64,000 nucleotides of DNA, from contig NZ_CP017479.1 of the NCBI RefSeq assembly GCF_001761465.1, positions 2,666,001 through 2,730,000 of the forward strand. Reading direction: 5' to 3'. The position numbers and the translations under genes were made by a program. The notes beneath the pieces are model-generated. The model worked only from the letters and a program-made list of their open reading frames with translations. It made no database searches and was not told where the DNA came from. Position 1 is the stretch's first letter, and each line of letters starts with the position of its first letter. This DNA comes from Flavobacterium gilvum (GTDB lineage: Bacteria > Bacteroidota > Bacteroidia > Flavobacteriales > Flavobacteriaceae). Positions 1-7,479 of the stretch are shown in pieces.

Positions 1-422
1 CCTAAATTATCTAATGTTACTGTCCAATAATCATAGCTGGGGTCTGCGATCACATAATTTCCTTTGTCTAGTGATACAAATTTTGCAACCAAATCTAAAA
101 TTTCAGTTGAACCAGCTCCTAGCAATATATTTTCGTCTTTAACACTATTTCTTTTTGCAAGGTCAGAAATCAGTTGTGTCGCAACATCCCAATTATATCT
201 GTTACTAATATTCGCATTGTCTACAAATGCTTTCCTTGCTAATGGAGACGGACCATAGGGGTTTTCATTTGAGCGTAAAAAAATTAAGTTAGCATCATTC
301 TCAAAACTATTAATTAAATTTTCTGATACAAGAGGAGAAGCAAATGAATTTATGTTTGTAAGTCCAATACCAGCTACTCCAATTCCAATTTTTTTCAGCC
401 AAAGTCTTCTGTTCGTTTCCAT
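1..422 (-). CDS. Exported HisC-like PLP aminotransferase (partial, N-terminal part)
   Basis: Reading leftward from an ATG at 422, the frame stays open to the window edge, giving about 140 residues of a longer protein. The N-terminus has a twin-arginine-like signal (NRRLWLKK followed by a hydrophobic stretch), so export through Tat is likely. The mature part reads LRSNENPYGPSP, then LLGAGSTEILDLV and ADPSYDYW, which is the order of motifs at the start of histidinol-phosphate aminotransferase-like fold-type I PLP enzymes. The PLP lysine lies outside the window. Because of the signal peptide it is unlikely to be the biosynthetic HisC. Substrate unknown. Confidence 0.75.
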   Translation of the reverse strand, partial: METNRRLWLKKIGIGVAGIGLTNINSFASPLVSENLINSFENDANLIFLRSNENPYGPSPLARKAFVDNANISNRYNWDVATQLISDLAKRNSVKDENILLGAGSTEILDLVAKFVSLDKGNYVIADPSYDYWTVTLDNL

Positions 423-492
423 ATTTTCTTTTTCTTTAACTAGTCTTTAAAAAAATAGTTTGTTACAACCGCTGAGTGCTATAATTGCTACC

Positions 493-577
493 AACTAGTT
501 TGTATGGGAACAAACCCTCGTTTGTCCATCTATTACAGGAGTGATTGACTACGGTATGTATCGTTTTGTTGTTTTTC
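493..577 (+). repeat. Direct repeat, left copy, flanking an orphan gene
   Basis: About 85 bp beginning AACTAGTTTGTATGGGAA and ending in TCGTTTTGTTGTTTTTC. A diverged second copy in the same orientation lies at 1407-1492, so the two bracket the gene at 717-1379. The copies differ by scattered substitutions and one or two indels. Confidence 0.8.
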
Positions 578-582
578 CCCGT

Positions 583-690
583 GCTAGCGCGAGCGTCACG
601 CTCGTGTCGACAAACTAATATTTTTTATTATACAAATGAAAAATAAATTTTGTTAAGGATTGCGGTCACGAGCGTGACGCTCGCGCTAGC
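583..690. repeat. REP-like inverted pair of GC-rich hairpins
   Basis: A GC-rich 24-nt arm at 583-606 is repeated exactly in reverse complement at 667-690, separated by about 60 AT-rich bases. Each arm is itself a hairpin (CGAGCGT-C-ACGCTCG). Pairs of small palindromes like this resemble REP/BIME elements. The pair sits inside the segment bounded by the 85-bp direct repeats. The rest of 423-716 shows no gene. Confidence 0.75.
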
Positions 691-716
691 GGGGTAGCTG
701 TTACCAGCAGTAAAAT

Positions 717-1379
717 TTATTTAACACTATAACTTTCGGAAATGTGGTTTTTAACATCAGAAAGAAAATCATTATAATTATTCAAAAAAACTCTAAAGTC
801 AAGATTAATAAATTTTGGCTGGTTTGCTCTGTCATTAAAGTGTAAGTTATACGCAAAAACTACTGGATATTCAGAGCCTTTATATGCAATAATTTGTGGA
901 TTTATAAATGAGTGTTTGTAAGCATTAGATGTTTCATTTAGTTGTTGTAATAAGTATCGATATTTTTCAATAGTATTATTAAAAGGCGTTTTTAATTTTA
1001 TGAATTCTCCAATTGAGCTTACGTTTATCTTTTTAGGATATTTACCAGTTCTTTGATAATCTGAACATATAGAAATTAAAGAAATTATTTCGTCTGCTGT
1101 TTTTCTTAACCAATAAAAAATCTGTTCAGTAATCATTATATCTAAATATGAATCGTCTAAATTAGACATATAAAACCCCATTTCGACATGTTTTTTTTGC
1201 TCATAAAATTTCTCATACAAGTCTACGATTTGCATATTAACGCATTCTATACGTATAATAATTTGTGACCACACTAAATTAAGATTTCCAAAATCACTAT
1301 TAGGATTTAAACTTATGAATTGATTTGCATTAAAATGCGTTTTGTATTTTTTTAAGGCTTCTATAATAGGATATTCCAT
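717..1379 (-). CDS. Hypothetical protein, orphan gene between direct repeats
   Basis: A 220-residue cytoplasmic protein with no signal peptide or membrane segment. It is rich in Asn, Ile, Lys and Tyr, and its middle (about 45-160) looks mostly helical. I do not recognise the family. A helical core ending in NAYKH might recall HEPN-type folds, but the usual Arg-x4-6-His motif is not evident, so I do not claim it. The gene stands alone between two 85-bp direct repeats. A 10-nt inverted pair (700-709 and 1400-1409) sits just outside both of its ends. It looks like an accessory cassette. Confidence 0.6.
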   Translation of the reverse strand: MEYPIIEALKKYKTHFNANQFISLNPNSDFGNLNLVWSQIIIRIECVNMQIVDLYEKFYEQKKHVEMGFYMSNLDDSYLDIMITEQIFYWLRKTADEIISLISICSDYQRTGKYPKKINVSSIGEFIKLKTPFNNTIEKYRYLLQQLNETSNAYKHSFINPQIIAYKGSEYPVVFAYNLHFNDRANQPKFINLDFRVFLNNYNDFLSDVKNHISESYSVK

Positions 1380-1406
1380 TGATGATTGTGGTTGTTTATT
1401 GCTGGT

Positions 1407-1492
1407 AACTAGTTTATATGGGAAACAAACCTTCTTTTGTCCTTCTATTACAATAGTTATTGACGAAGGTTTGTATCGTTTTGTTGTTTTTC
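1407..1492 (+). repeat. Direct repeat, right copy
   Basis: Second copy of the repeat at 493-577, starting AACTAGTTTATATGGGAA and ending at the same TTGTTGTTTTTC. It lies immediately upstream of the orphan gene at 717-1379, so it may also carry that gene's promoter. Confidence 0.8.
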
Positions 1493-1616
1493 AAAAATAA
1501 TTAAAAAAGATTGCAAATCGGCAAAAGAACTTTTTATAGTCGTAACCTTTTGTATTTAGCTCATAGTGTTTTTTTATTGCATATTCCTGTCCTTATGAAA
1601 AACAAAACTTGTAAAA

Positions 1617-1747
1617 TAGCCCCGATGGAAGTGGAAATCCCCGATTTAGAAAACAAGGCTTTTTTGCCGCAGTTTTCTAAATCGGGAATTGAAACGGACA
1701 GCGGGAGAAATCGTCTTATAAGTACCAAAATTTCTGCTCCAAAAAAT
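1617..1747 (+). ncRNA. Conserved structured flavobacterial motif (Flavo-1-like), copy 1
   Basis: The sequence starts TAGCCCCGATGGAAGTGG, has a variable hairpin (CCCGATTTAGAAAAC paired with GTTTTCTAAATCGGG), then TTGAAACGGACAGCGGGA and a conserved tail ending in TTTCTGCTCC plus an A-run. The same framework recurs at 14029 and 59802, each with a different internal hairpin. This is the signature of a structured RNA motif. From memory it resembles the Flavo-1 RNA motif of Rfam, which I could not verify. The reading frame across it (1511-1807) is not credible as protein. The rest of 1493-1905 contains only the lpd promoter. Confidence 0.55.
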
Positions 1748-1870
1748 CAATTAATTAGTTTGTTGAATTTGCTTGAGTTATTAAAAGGGTTTGTCTGTAA
1801 TCCTTGAAGAAATCGTTATAATTCGAACAAAAAAGCTTAAATTTTAAACTTTAAACAAAACTTTATTCCT

Positions 1871-1878
1871 TACTTTTG
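1871..1878 (+). promoter_or_regulatory. Candidate -7 promoter element of lpd
   Basis: TACTTTTG matches the Bacteroidetes -7 consensus TAnnTTTG, 27 nt before the lpd ATG. No convincing TTG box is seen about 20 nt further upstream, so this is a partial match. Confidence 0.4.
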
Positions 1879-1905
1879 CTTCGCTAAAATTATAAAACAC
1901 ATACT

Positions 1906-3309
1906 ATGAGTTCATTTGACGTAGTCATTATAGGTTCTGGGCCTGGCGGATATGTTTCGGCTATTCGTTGTGCGCAATTGGGTTTCAAAACTGCAATTAT
2001 CGAAAAATATTCAACTTTGGGTGGAACTTGCTTAAATGTTGGTTGTATTCCATCGAAAGCGTTGTTGTCTTCATCTCACCATTATGCTGAAATTAAGCAT
2101 TTTGCCGACCACGGAATTGAACTTTCCGGTGAGGTAAAAGTGAATTTGGAGAAAATGATCGCCCGCAAACAAAGTGTGGTGGATCAAACATCGGGTGGTA
2201 TTAATTTCCTAATGGATAAAAATAAAGTAACTGTTTTTAATGGTTTGGGTTCTTTTGTGGATGCGACTCACGTTGCCATTGCAAAAGCCGACGGAACTTC
2301 GGAAACAATTGAAGCTAAAAATATTATCATTGCCACAGGTTCAAAACCGTCTTCTTTGCCTTTTATCAAAATTGATAAAGAAAGAATCATTACTTCGACA
2401 GAGGCTTTGGCACTTAAAGAAGTTCCAAAACACCTTGTTATTATTGGTGGTGGAGTAATCGGAATTGAATTAGGTCAAGTGTATTTGCGATTGGGAGCAG
2501 AAGTTTCGGTTGTGGAATATATGGACAGAATTATTCCAGGAATGGACGGTGCTTTGTCTAAAGAATTGACTAAAGTGTTGAAAAAACAAGGAATGAAATT
2601 CTATACTTCGCACAAAGTTCAGTCGGTTGAAAGAGCAGGAGATGTAGTTACTGTGAAAGCTGAAAATGCCAAAGGTGAAATTATTACCCTTGAAGGAGAT
2701 TATTCATTGGTTTCTGTTGGTCGTCGTCCTTATACTGATGGATTGAATGCTGATAAAGCCGGAGTAAAAATTTCGGATAGAGGACAAGTGGAAGTAAATG
2801 ATCATTTGCAAACTTCGGTTCCAAATATTTATGCTATCGGAGATGTGGTTCGTGGAGCGATGTTGGCGCACAAAGCGGAAGAAGAAGGAACTATGGTTGC
2901 CGAAATTCTTGCGGGTCAAAAACCACATATTGATTATAACTTGATTCCAGGTGTTGTTTACACTTGGCCTGAAGTTGCTGCTGTTGGGCAAACTGAGGAG
3001 CAATTGAAAGCGTCTGGAGCTGAGTATAAAGTGGGAAGTTTTCCTTTCAAAGCTTTGGGTCGTGCTCGTGCAAGTGGTGATCTTGATGGTTTTGTGAAAA
3101 TCCTTGCTGATGAAAAAACGGATGAAGTTTTAGGAATTCACATGATTGGAGCAAGAACTGCCGATTTGATTGCCGAAGCGGTTACCGCAATGGAGTTTAA
3201 AGCTTCTGCTGAAGATATTTCAAGAATGTCACACGCGCATCCTACATTTGCGGAAGCTATAAAAGAAGCGGCTTTGGCAGCTACTGAAAATAGAGCTTTG
3301 CACGTGTAA
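1906..3309 (+). CDS. lpdA: Dihydrolipoyl dehydrogenase (E3)
   Basis: A 467-residue flavoprotein that re-oxidises the lipoyl groups of 2-oxoacid dehydrogenase complexes (and of the glycine cleavage system) with NAD+. It shows the FAD-binding GSGPGG motif at about 10-15, the redox-active disulfide CLNVGC (Cys42/Cys47), the NAD-binding GGGVIGIELG near 180, the second FAD motif YAIGDV near 310, and the C-terminal HAHPTFAE with the catalytic His-Glu pair (about 445/450). Length and motif order are those of a complete E3. It is monocistronic here, with its own candidate promoter and a strong terminator downstream. No E1/E2 genes are adjacent. Confidence 0.97.
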   Translation: MSSFDVVIIGSGPGGYVSAIRCAQLGFKTAIIEKYSTLGGTCLNVGCIPSKALLSSSHHYAEIKHFADHGIELSGEVKVNLEKMIARKQSVVDQTSGGINFLMDKNKVTVFNGLGSFVDATHVAIAKADGTSETIEAKNIIIATGSKPSSLPFIKIDKERIITSTEALALKEVPKHLVIIGGGVIGIELGQVYLRLGAEVSVVEYMDRIIPGMDGALSKELTKVLKKQGMKFYTSHKVQSVERAGDVVTVKAENAKGEIITLEGDYSLVSVGRRPYTDGLNADKAGVKISDRGQVEVNDHLQTSVPNIYAIGDVVRGAMLAHKAEEEGTMVAEILAGQKPHIDYNLIPGVVYTWPEVAAVGQTEEQLKASGAEYKVGSFPFKALGRARASGDLDGFVKILADEKTDEVLGIHMIGARTADLIAEAVTAMEFKASAEDISRMSHAHPTFAEAIKEAALAATENRALHV

Positions 3310-3326
3310 TTTGCGATAAAGCGTAG

Positions 3327-3457
3327 AGACGCGATTAATCGCGTCTGTACTGCGTTTCAAAAAATATAAAACCCCGCCTTGTTCAAAACAAGGCGGGGTT
3401 TGTGTTTATGATAAAAAGATGTGCCAATGGGGAATAGAGACGCGATAAATCGCGTCT
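3327..3457. repeat. Two copies of a short palindromic repeat flanking a terminator
   Basis: AGACGCGATTAATCGCGTCT at 3327-3346 is a perfect 20-nt palindrome. A near copy with a TAAA centre is at 3438-3457. Both are preceded by TAGAG/ATAGAG and followed by GTAC. They flank the lpd terminator and look like copies of one small interspersed palindrome. Confidence 0.7.
3369..3401. terminator. Bidirectional rho-independent terminator between lpd and a DoxX gene
   Basis: AAACCCCGCCTTG and CAAGGCGGGGTTT form a perfect GC-rich stem with a short A-rich loop. A-tracts and T-tracts on the two sides allow it to serve both the rightward lpd and the leftward gene at 3468-3842. Confidence 0.85.
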
Positions 3458-3467
3458 GTACGCAGAT

Positions 3468-3842
3468 TTATGGTATAAATAATCCTTTGTAGTTGTCCCA
3501 TTTGCTGTAAAGCAGAAAAATATTTCCCAGTAATAAAAAGGACGCTACCGGAATTCCTTCTGGAGCTAGAAATATATGTGTGCAAATGATATTCACAGAA
3601 ATCGGCACTAAAAGAATATAAGTCAGTCGGTTGGATTTTCCGGTGATAAATGAAAGACCACAGGTTAGCTCAATTGTTTTTACCAAAGGCATTAAATACC
3701 CCGAAGCTTTTATTCCTTCATTGAATGTTTTCATGTTTCCTGTCAAGGGCGGTTCTGGAAACAGATGGAGAAAATAGCTTATGGATGCAAATAGTAATAG
3801 CAGTCCAATTAATGAACGAATGATGATAGTTGCAATTCTCAT
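3468..3842 (-). CDS. DoxX-like small membrane protein (paralogue 1)
   Basis: 124 residues with four predicted membrane helices. It starts MRIATIIIRSLIGLLLLFAS and contains the ASGYLMPLVKTIELTCGLSF region typical of the DoxX/DoxD-like family. These are small integral membrane proteins, some linked to quinone-dependent sulfur or thiol oxidation; most have no assigned reaction. It lies 49 nt downstream of a clear paralogue (3892-4287) in the same direction, so the two are probably co-transcribed tandem duplicates. Specific function not assigned. Confidence 0.75.
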   Translation of the reverse strand: MRIATIIIRSLIGLLLLFASISYFLHLFPEPPLTGNMKTFNEGIKASGYLMPLVKTIELTCGLSFITGKSNRLTYILLVPISVNIICTHIFLAPEGIPVASFLLLGNIFLLYSKWDNYKGLFIP

Positions 3843-3891
3843 GTTTTGTAGGTTTTTGTTTTTAGGGGTAGTTGTTTATAATGCGTATTTA

Positions 3892-4287
3892 TTAATCAAA
3901 ATGCATAACAGATTTTCTGGTAAATAGACTTTTATAGCTTTTCCAGTGAGCATATATTAGAAATAAATTTCCTAAAAAAATAAATATGGCAAGCGGTAAT
4001 CCATTTGGGTTTAAAAAGAAATCTATGAATAAAATATTTGTGCTTACCGGTAAAATAACAATGTTGGTTAAAACTACGTATTGGCCAAACAGGTATGAAA
4101 CCCCGCACAATAGCACTATTGTTTTAATCAATGGCATCAGATAAACAGAAGAAATCAATCCAACATGGAAAGCTTTGAAATTTTCTGTACTTTCAAGCTC
4201 AGGCATTAAGTTGAAAAAATAGGCTATTGACATAGAAATTAATAATAACCCAATTATTGTGCGAATAAAGAAAGTTGCAGTTTTCAT
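3892..4287 (-). CDS. DoxX-like small membrane protein (paralogue 2)
   Basis: 131 residues with four hydrophobic segments. The N-terminus MKTATFFIRTIIGLLLISMS and the middle YLMPLIKTIVLLCGVSYLFG match the neighbouring 3468-3842 product position by position, so the pair arose by tandem duplication. This copy is first in the presumed two-gene unit. It ends in a longer charged tail (FTRKSVMHFD). DoxX-like family membership is inferred from topology and motif pattern. The biochemical role is unknown. Confidence 0.75.
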   Translation of the reverse strand: MKTATFFIRTIIGLLLISMSIAYFFNLMPELESTENFKAFHVGLISSVYLMPLIKTIVLLCGVSYLFGQYVVLTNIVILPVSTNILFIDFFLNPNGLPLAIFIFLGNLFLIYAHWKSYKSLFTRKSVMHFD

Positions 4288-4793
4288 ATTTTGAGTATTT
4301 AAGAAGTTAAATGTTTAAGTGATAATGCGTGATTATGTGGTTAATCAACCTTCATCCATTTACTTACATTGATAGCTTTCGGAGGCAAAAAAACTAAGTC
4401 CCTTTCATTAACAAATTTAGTTAATTTTTTTCTTATTTATTCGTTTTTTCATTATTTTCTTGGGTATATTTCTTTGGAATTGAGTTGTTTGTGTGAGTTT
4501 TTTTTGGTTGAATAGGGATTTTGGATAGTAAATGGGAAGTCAGGAAAAATAAAAAGGTTTTTAGTTTCGAAAGATATTTAACCGCAAATTATACCAATTT
4601 GAACAAATTAATTAGTGACAATTCGTGTCTGATAAATAGGCGAAGTAACCTTACCTATTTTCAGTTTGCCAACAAAATATATGGATTTATGTTAAATTGG
4701 TTTATTTAACTAAGACTCGGTTTTGTGAAATTTCCTATTGAGAAGCGGTTTTTTTTATTGTAATTTTGAAGTTCATAAAAAACAGCTATTTTT
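4288..4793. other. Intergenic region with decayed repeat-like sequence
   Basis: About 500 bp of AT-rich DNA between divergent genes, which must hold the promoters of the DoxX pair and of pabB. A 62-codon frame at 4521-4709 overlaps text such as AGTGACAATTCGTGTCTG, of a type that recurs in non-coding DNA of this window (for example near 19600 and 56540). I therefore do not treat it as a gene. Confidence 0.5.
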
Positions 4794-6080
4794 TTGAGAA
4801 CTTCTATTCATAAAATTATTGAGGAACCATTACACTTTAAGCAGCAGCTTATTATTTGGGGACAACAATTTCGAGAGATAACTTTTCTGGACAGTAATTC
4901 ATTTTCCGACAAATATTCTAGTTTTGACTGTGTATTGGCTGTAGATGCTTTTACATCTATAAAAACAGACTACTACAATGCTTTTGAAGATTTAAAACAA
5001 TACCAACAGGCTACAAAAGACTGGCTGTTTGGTTATTTATCCTATGATTTAAAAAATGATATAGAGCATTTGGATTCCAATAATTTTGATGGATTGGATT
5101 TTCCTGATTTGTTTTTTTATCAGCCTAAAAAAATATTTTTGTTGAAAGGAAATCAGCTCGAAATTCAATATCTCAATATGTGTGATGATGAAGTTGAAGA
5201 GGATTTTAACGATATAATCGAAAGTCAAAAGTCGAAAGTTGAAGGTCATGAAAAAATCACTATCGAGCAGCGTATTTCGAAGCAACATTATATTGAGAAA
5301 GTAAATAAATTACTAGAACATATTCATCGTGGCGATTTGTATGAAGCCAATTTTTGTATGGAGTTTTTTTCTAAAAATGCAATAATCAATCCACTGGAAA
5401 AATTCTTTAGGCTTAATGAAATTTCAAAAGCTCCGTTTACTTTTTTTTTTAAAAATAATAAACAATTTTTACTTTCGGCATCACCGGAAAGGTATTTGAA
5501 AAAAGTAGGTGATAATCTCATTTCGCAACCGATAAAAGGAACTTCCAAACGATTTTCGGATCCTGTTGAAGATGAAATATCCAAAAATAATTTGGCTAAT
5601 GACCCCAAAGAAAGAGCCGAGAATATTATGATAACCGATTTGGTTCGAAATGATTTGTCGAGAACGGCACAAAAATCGACTGTTGAAGTGAAAGAACTTT
5701 GCGAAATTTACTCTTTCCTGCAGGTACATCAAATGATTTCGACCATAACTTCTAAAATCGATTCTCAATATGCGGCAGTTGATGCGCTCAAAACCACATT
5801 CCCTATGGGAAGCATGACGGGAGCTCCAAAGTATGCTGCAATGAAAATCATTGAGGAGCTCGAAGAAACCAAGCGCGGATTGTATAGTGGGGCAGTGGGT
5901 TATTTTTCGCCCTCTGGAGATTTTGATTTTAATGTGGTTATTCGTAGCATTCTCTACAATCAGGAAAATAAATACGTGTCTTTTTCTGTAGGAAGCGCCA
6001 TAACTTCACTGTCTATCCCCGAAAAAGAATATGATGAATGTTTGCTGAAAGCCAAAGCAATGCATGAAGTTTTGATGTGA
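4794..6080 (+). CDS. pabB: Aminodeoxychorismate synthase component I (chorismate-binding)
   Basis: 428 residues of the chorismate-binding (anthranilate synthase I/PabB/isochorismate synthase) family. It makes 4-amino-4-deoxychorismate for folate. PIKGT near 246-250 carries the lysine nucleophile that marks PabB; anthranilate synthases have PIAGT. ITDLVRNDL, FPMGSMTGAPK and SGAVGYFS are the other active-site blocks. I keep the TTG at 4794 because it gives the MRTSI- start familiar from flavobacterial homologues and no suitable ATG is near. No glutaminase (PabA) gene is adjacent. Residues around 143-150 (SQKSKVEG) are encoded by simple-repeat DNA of an intergenic type. It is the first gene of a likely pabB-tilS-dsbD run. 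Confidence 0.9.
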   Translation: MRTSIHKIIEEPLHFKQQLIIWGQQFREITFLDSNSFSDKYSSFDCVLAVDAFTSIKTDYYNAFEDLKQYQQATKDWLFGYLSYDLKNDIEHLDSNNFDGLDFPDLFFYQPKKIFLLKGNQLEIQYLNMCDDEVEEDFNDIIESQKSKVEGHEKITIEQRISKQHYIEKVNKLLEHIHRGDLYEANFCMEFFSKNAIINPLEKFFRLNEISKAPFTFFFKNNKQFLLSASPERYLKKVGDNLISQPIKGTSKRFSDPVEDEISKNNLANDPKERAENIMITDLVRNDLSRTAQKSTVEVKELCEIYSFLQVHQMISTITSKIDSQYAAVDALKTTFPMGSMTGAPKYAAMKIIEELEETKRGLYSGAVGYFSPSGDFDFNVVIRSILYNQENKYVSFSVGSAITSLSIPEKEYDECLLKAKAMHEVLM

Positions 6081-6159
6081 TTTTAATTGTGTAAATTCAA
6101 AATAAAGTCCATGTTTTTTCAAAATTAAAGTTGTGTGAAAAAATAATTAAATTTGGTGC

Positions 6160-7470
6160 ATGAAAAACATAATTCAAAATCATATTGACAAAGAAATTCC
6201 TTATTTGAAGCAAAAAAAACTGCTTCTCGCAGTAAGTGGTGGTTTGGACAGTATGGTTTTATTGCATTTATTTCAGGAAATGAAATGTGATATTGCCATT
6301 GCACATTGCAATTTTCAGCTCCGGGGAATGGAGAGTTTTGGTGACCAAAAATTTGTGCAGGATTATGCCGAAGCCAATGAAATTCCCATTTTTGTAACCC
6401 AGTTTGATACCGAGGCTTTCGCCAAAGATTATAAATTTTCGACTCAGGTTGCTGCTAGGGAATTACGATACAATTGGTTTTACGAGTTATTGGAAACCGA
6501 AAATTTTGATTATATACTCACCGCTCATCACGCCGATGACAATCTTGAAACTTTTTTGATTAACCTTACACGAGGAACAGGATTGGAAGGATTGACTGGG
6601 ATTCCGGTGCAAAATGACAGGGTGATTCGTCCCTTGCTTTTTTTGTCTCGACAAGAAATCGAAAATTATGCTAAGGCAAATGATATTCAGTGGCGGGAGG
6701 ACAGTAGCAACGCATCGGATAAATATGTTCGGAACAAAATACGACATCATTTAATTCCCGTTTTGAAGGAGTTGAATCCCCATTTTATGAGTTCATTTTT
6801 GAAAACCGAAGGCTATTTGCAAGAATCATTGGCAATGGTCGAGGATGCCGCATCGATGGTTTATCAGCAAGTCGCTATTGAAGAGGGAGACCAAATTCGG
6901 TTTAAATTAAAACAACTGTTGCAATTGCCCAATTATCAGGCGTATTTGTACCAATGGCTGAAAGAGTATGGTTTTACCGCTTGGGATGATATTTACGATT
7001 TGGTAGCCAGCCAATCTGGTAAACAAGTTTTTGCAGCGGATTATAGATTGTTGAAAGACCGAGATTCTCTTATTTTATCGTCTATTTCAAATTTCGAGGA
7101 AAATTTGGAATTTAAAGTTGATAAAGATAATACAGAAGTTAAGATTCCCTTAAACATGATTTTTTCTAAAGCATCAACCATCAGTGAAGCTTCAAATAAA
7201 GCTATATTTGTAGACGAAAATCAATTGGAATTTCCGTTGGTAATTCGCAAGTGGAAAACTGGTGATGTTTTTCACCCACTTGGAATGGATGGGAAATCCA
7301 AAAAGCTGAGTAAATTTTTTAAAGACGAAAAATTATCTTTGATCGAAAAAGAAAATACATGGCTTTTATGCTCCAATAATCAAATTGTTTGGGTCATTGG
7401 TTTAAGAGCCGATCATCGTTTTAAAACCTTAAATGCAACCAAAAATATACTTAAAATTGAATTAATTTAG
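6160..7470 (+). CDS. tilS: tRNA(Ile)-lysidine synthase
   Basis: 436 residues. It modifies C34 of the CAU-anticodon tRNA-Ile to lysidine, so that the tRNA reads AUA and is charged with Ile. The PP-loop ATP-binding motif SGGLDS lies at 26-31. AHCNFQLRG and AHHADDNLET are the following conserved blocks. The C-terminal TilS domain (KLSKFFKDEK near 380) is present, so the protein is complete. It lies 79 nt after pabB and is followed 9 nt later by dsbD, which suggests one transcript. Confidence 0.95.
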   Translation: MKNIIQNHIDKEIPYLKQKKLLLAVSGGLDSMVLLHLFQEMKCDIAIAHCNFQLRGMESFGDQKFVQDYAEANEIPIFVTQFDTEAFAKDYKFSTQVAARELRYNWFYELLETENFDYILTAHHADDNLETFLINLTRGTGLEGLTGIPVQNDRVIRPLLFLSRQEIENYAKANDIQWREDSSNASDKYVRNKIRHHLIPVLKELNPHFMSSFLKTEGYLQESLAMVEDAASMVYQQVAIEEGDQIRFKLKQLLQLPNYQAYLYQWLKEYGFTAWDDIYDLVASQSGKQVFAADYRLLKDRDSLILSSISNFEENLEFKVDKDNTEVKIPLNMIFSKASTISEASNKAIFVDENQLEFPLVIRKWKTGDVFHPLGMDGKSKKLSKFFKDEKLSLIEKENTWLLCSNNQIVWVIGLRADHRFKTLNATKNILKIELI

Positions 7471-7479
7471 ATCCCAATA

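Noticed and set aside
717..1379. HEPN toxin identity for the orphan protein
   Set aside because: The helical pattern is suggestive, but the catalytic Arg-x4-6-His motif is not found and no antitoxin gene is adjacent.
1511..1807. 98-codon frame on the + strand
   Set aside because: It crosses the structured Flavo-1-like motif and has no ribosome site or protein-like composition. The same framework elsewhere is non-coding.
4521..4709. 62-codon frame between the DoxX pair and pabB
   Set aside because: Part of it is degenerate filler text that recurs in intergenic DNA; no family resemblance.
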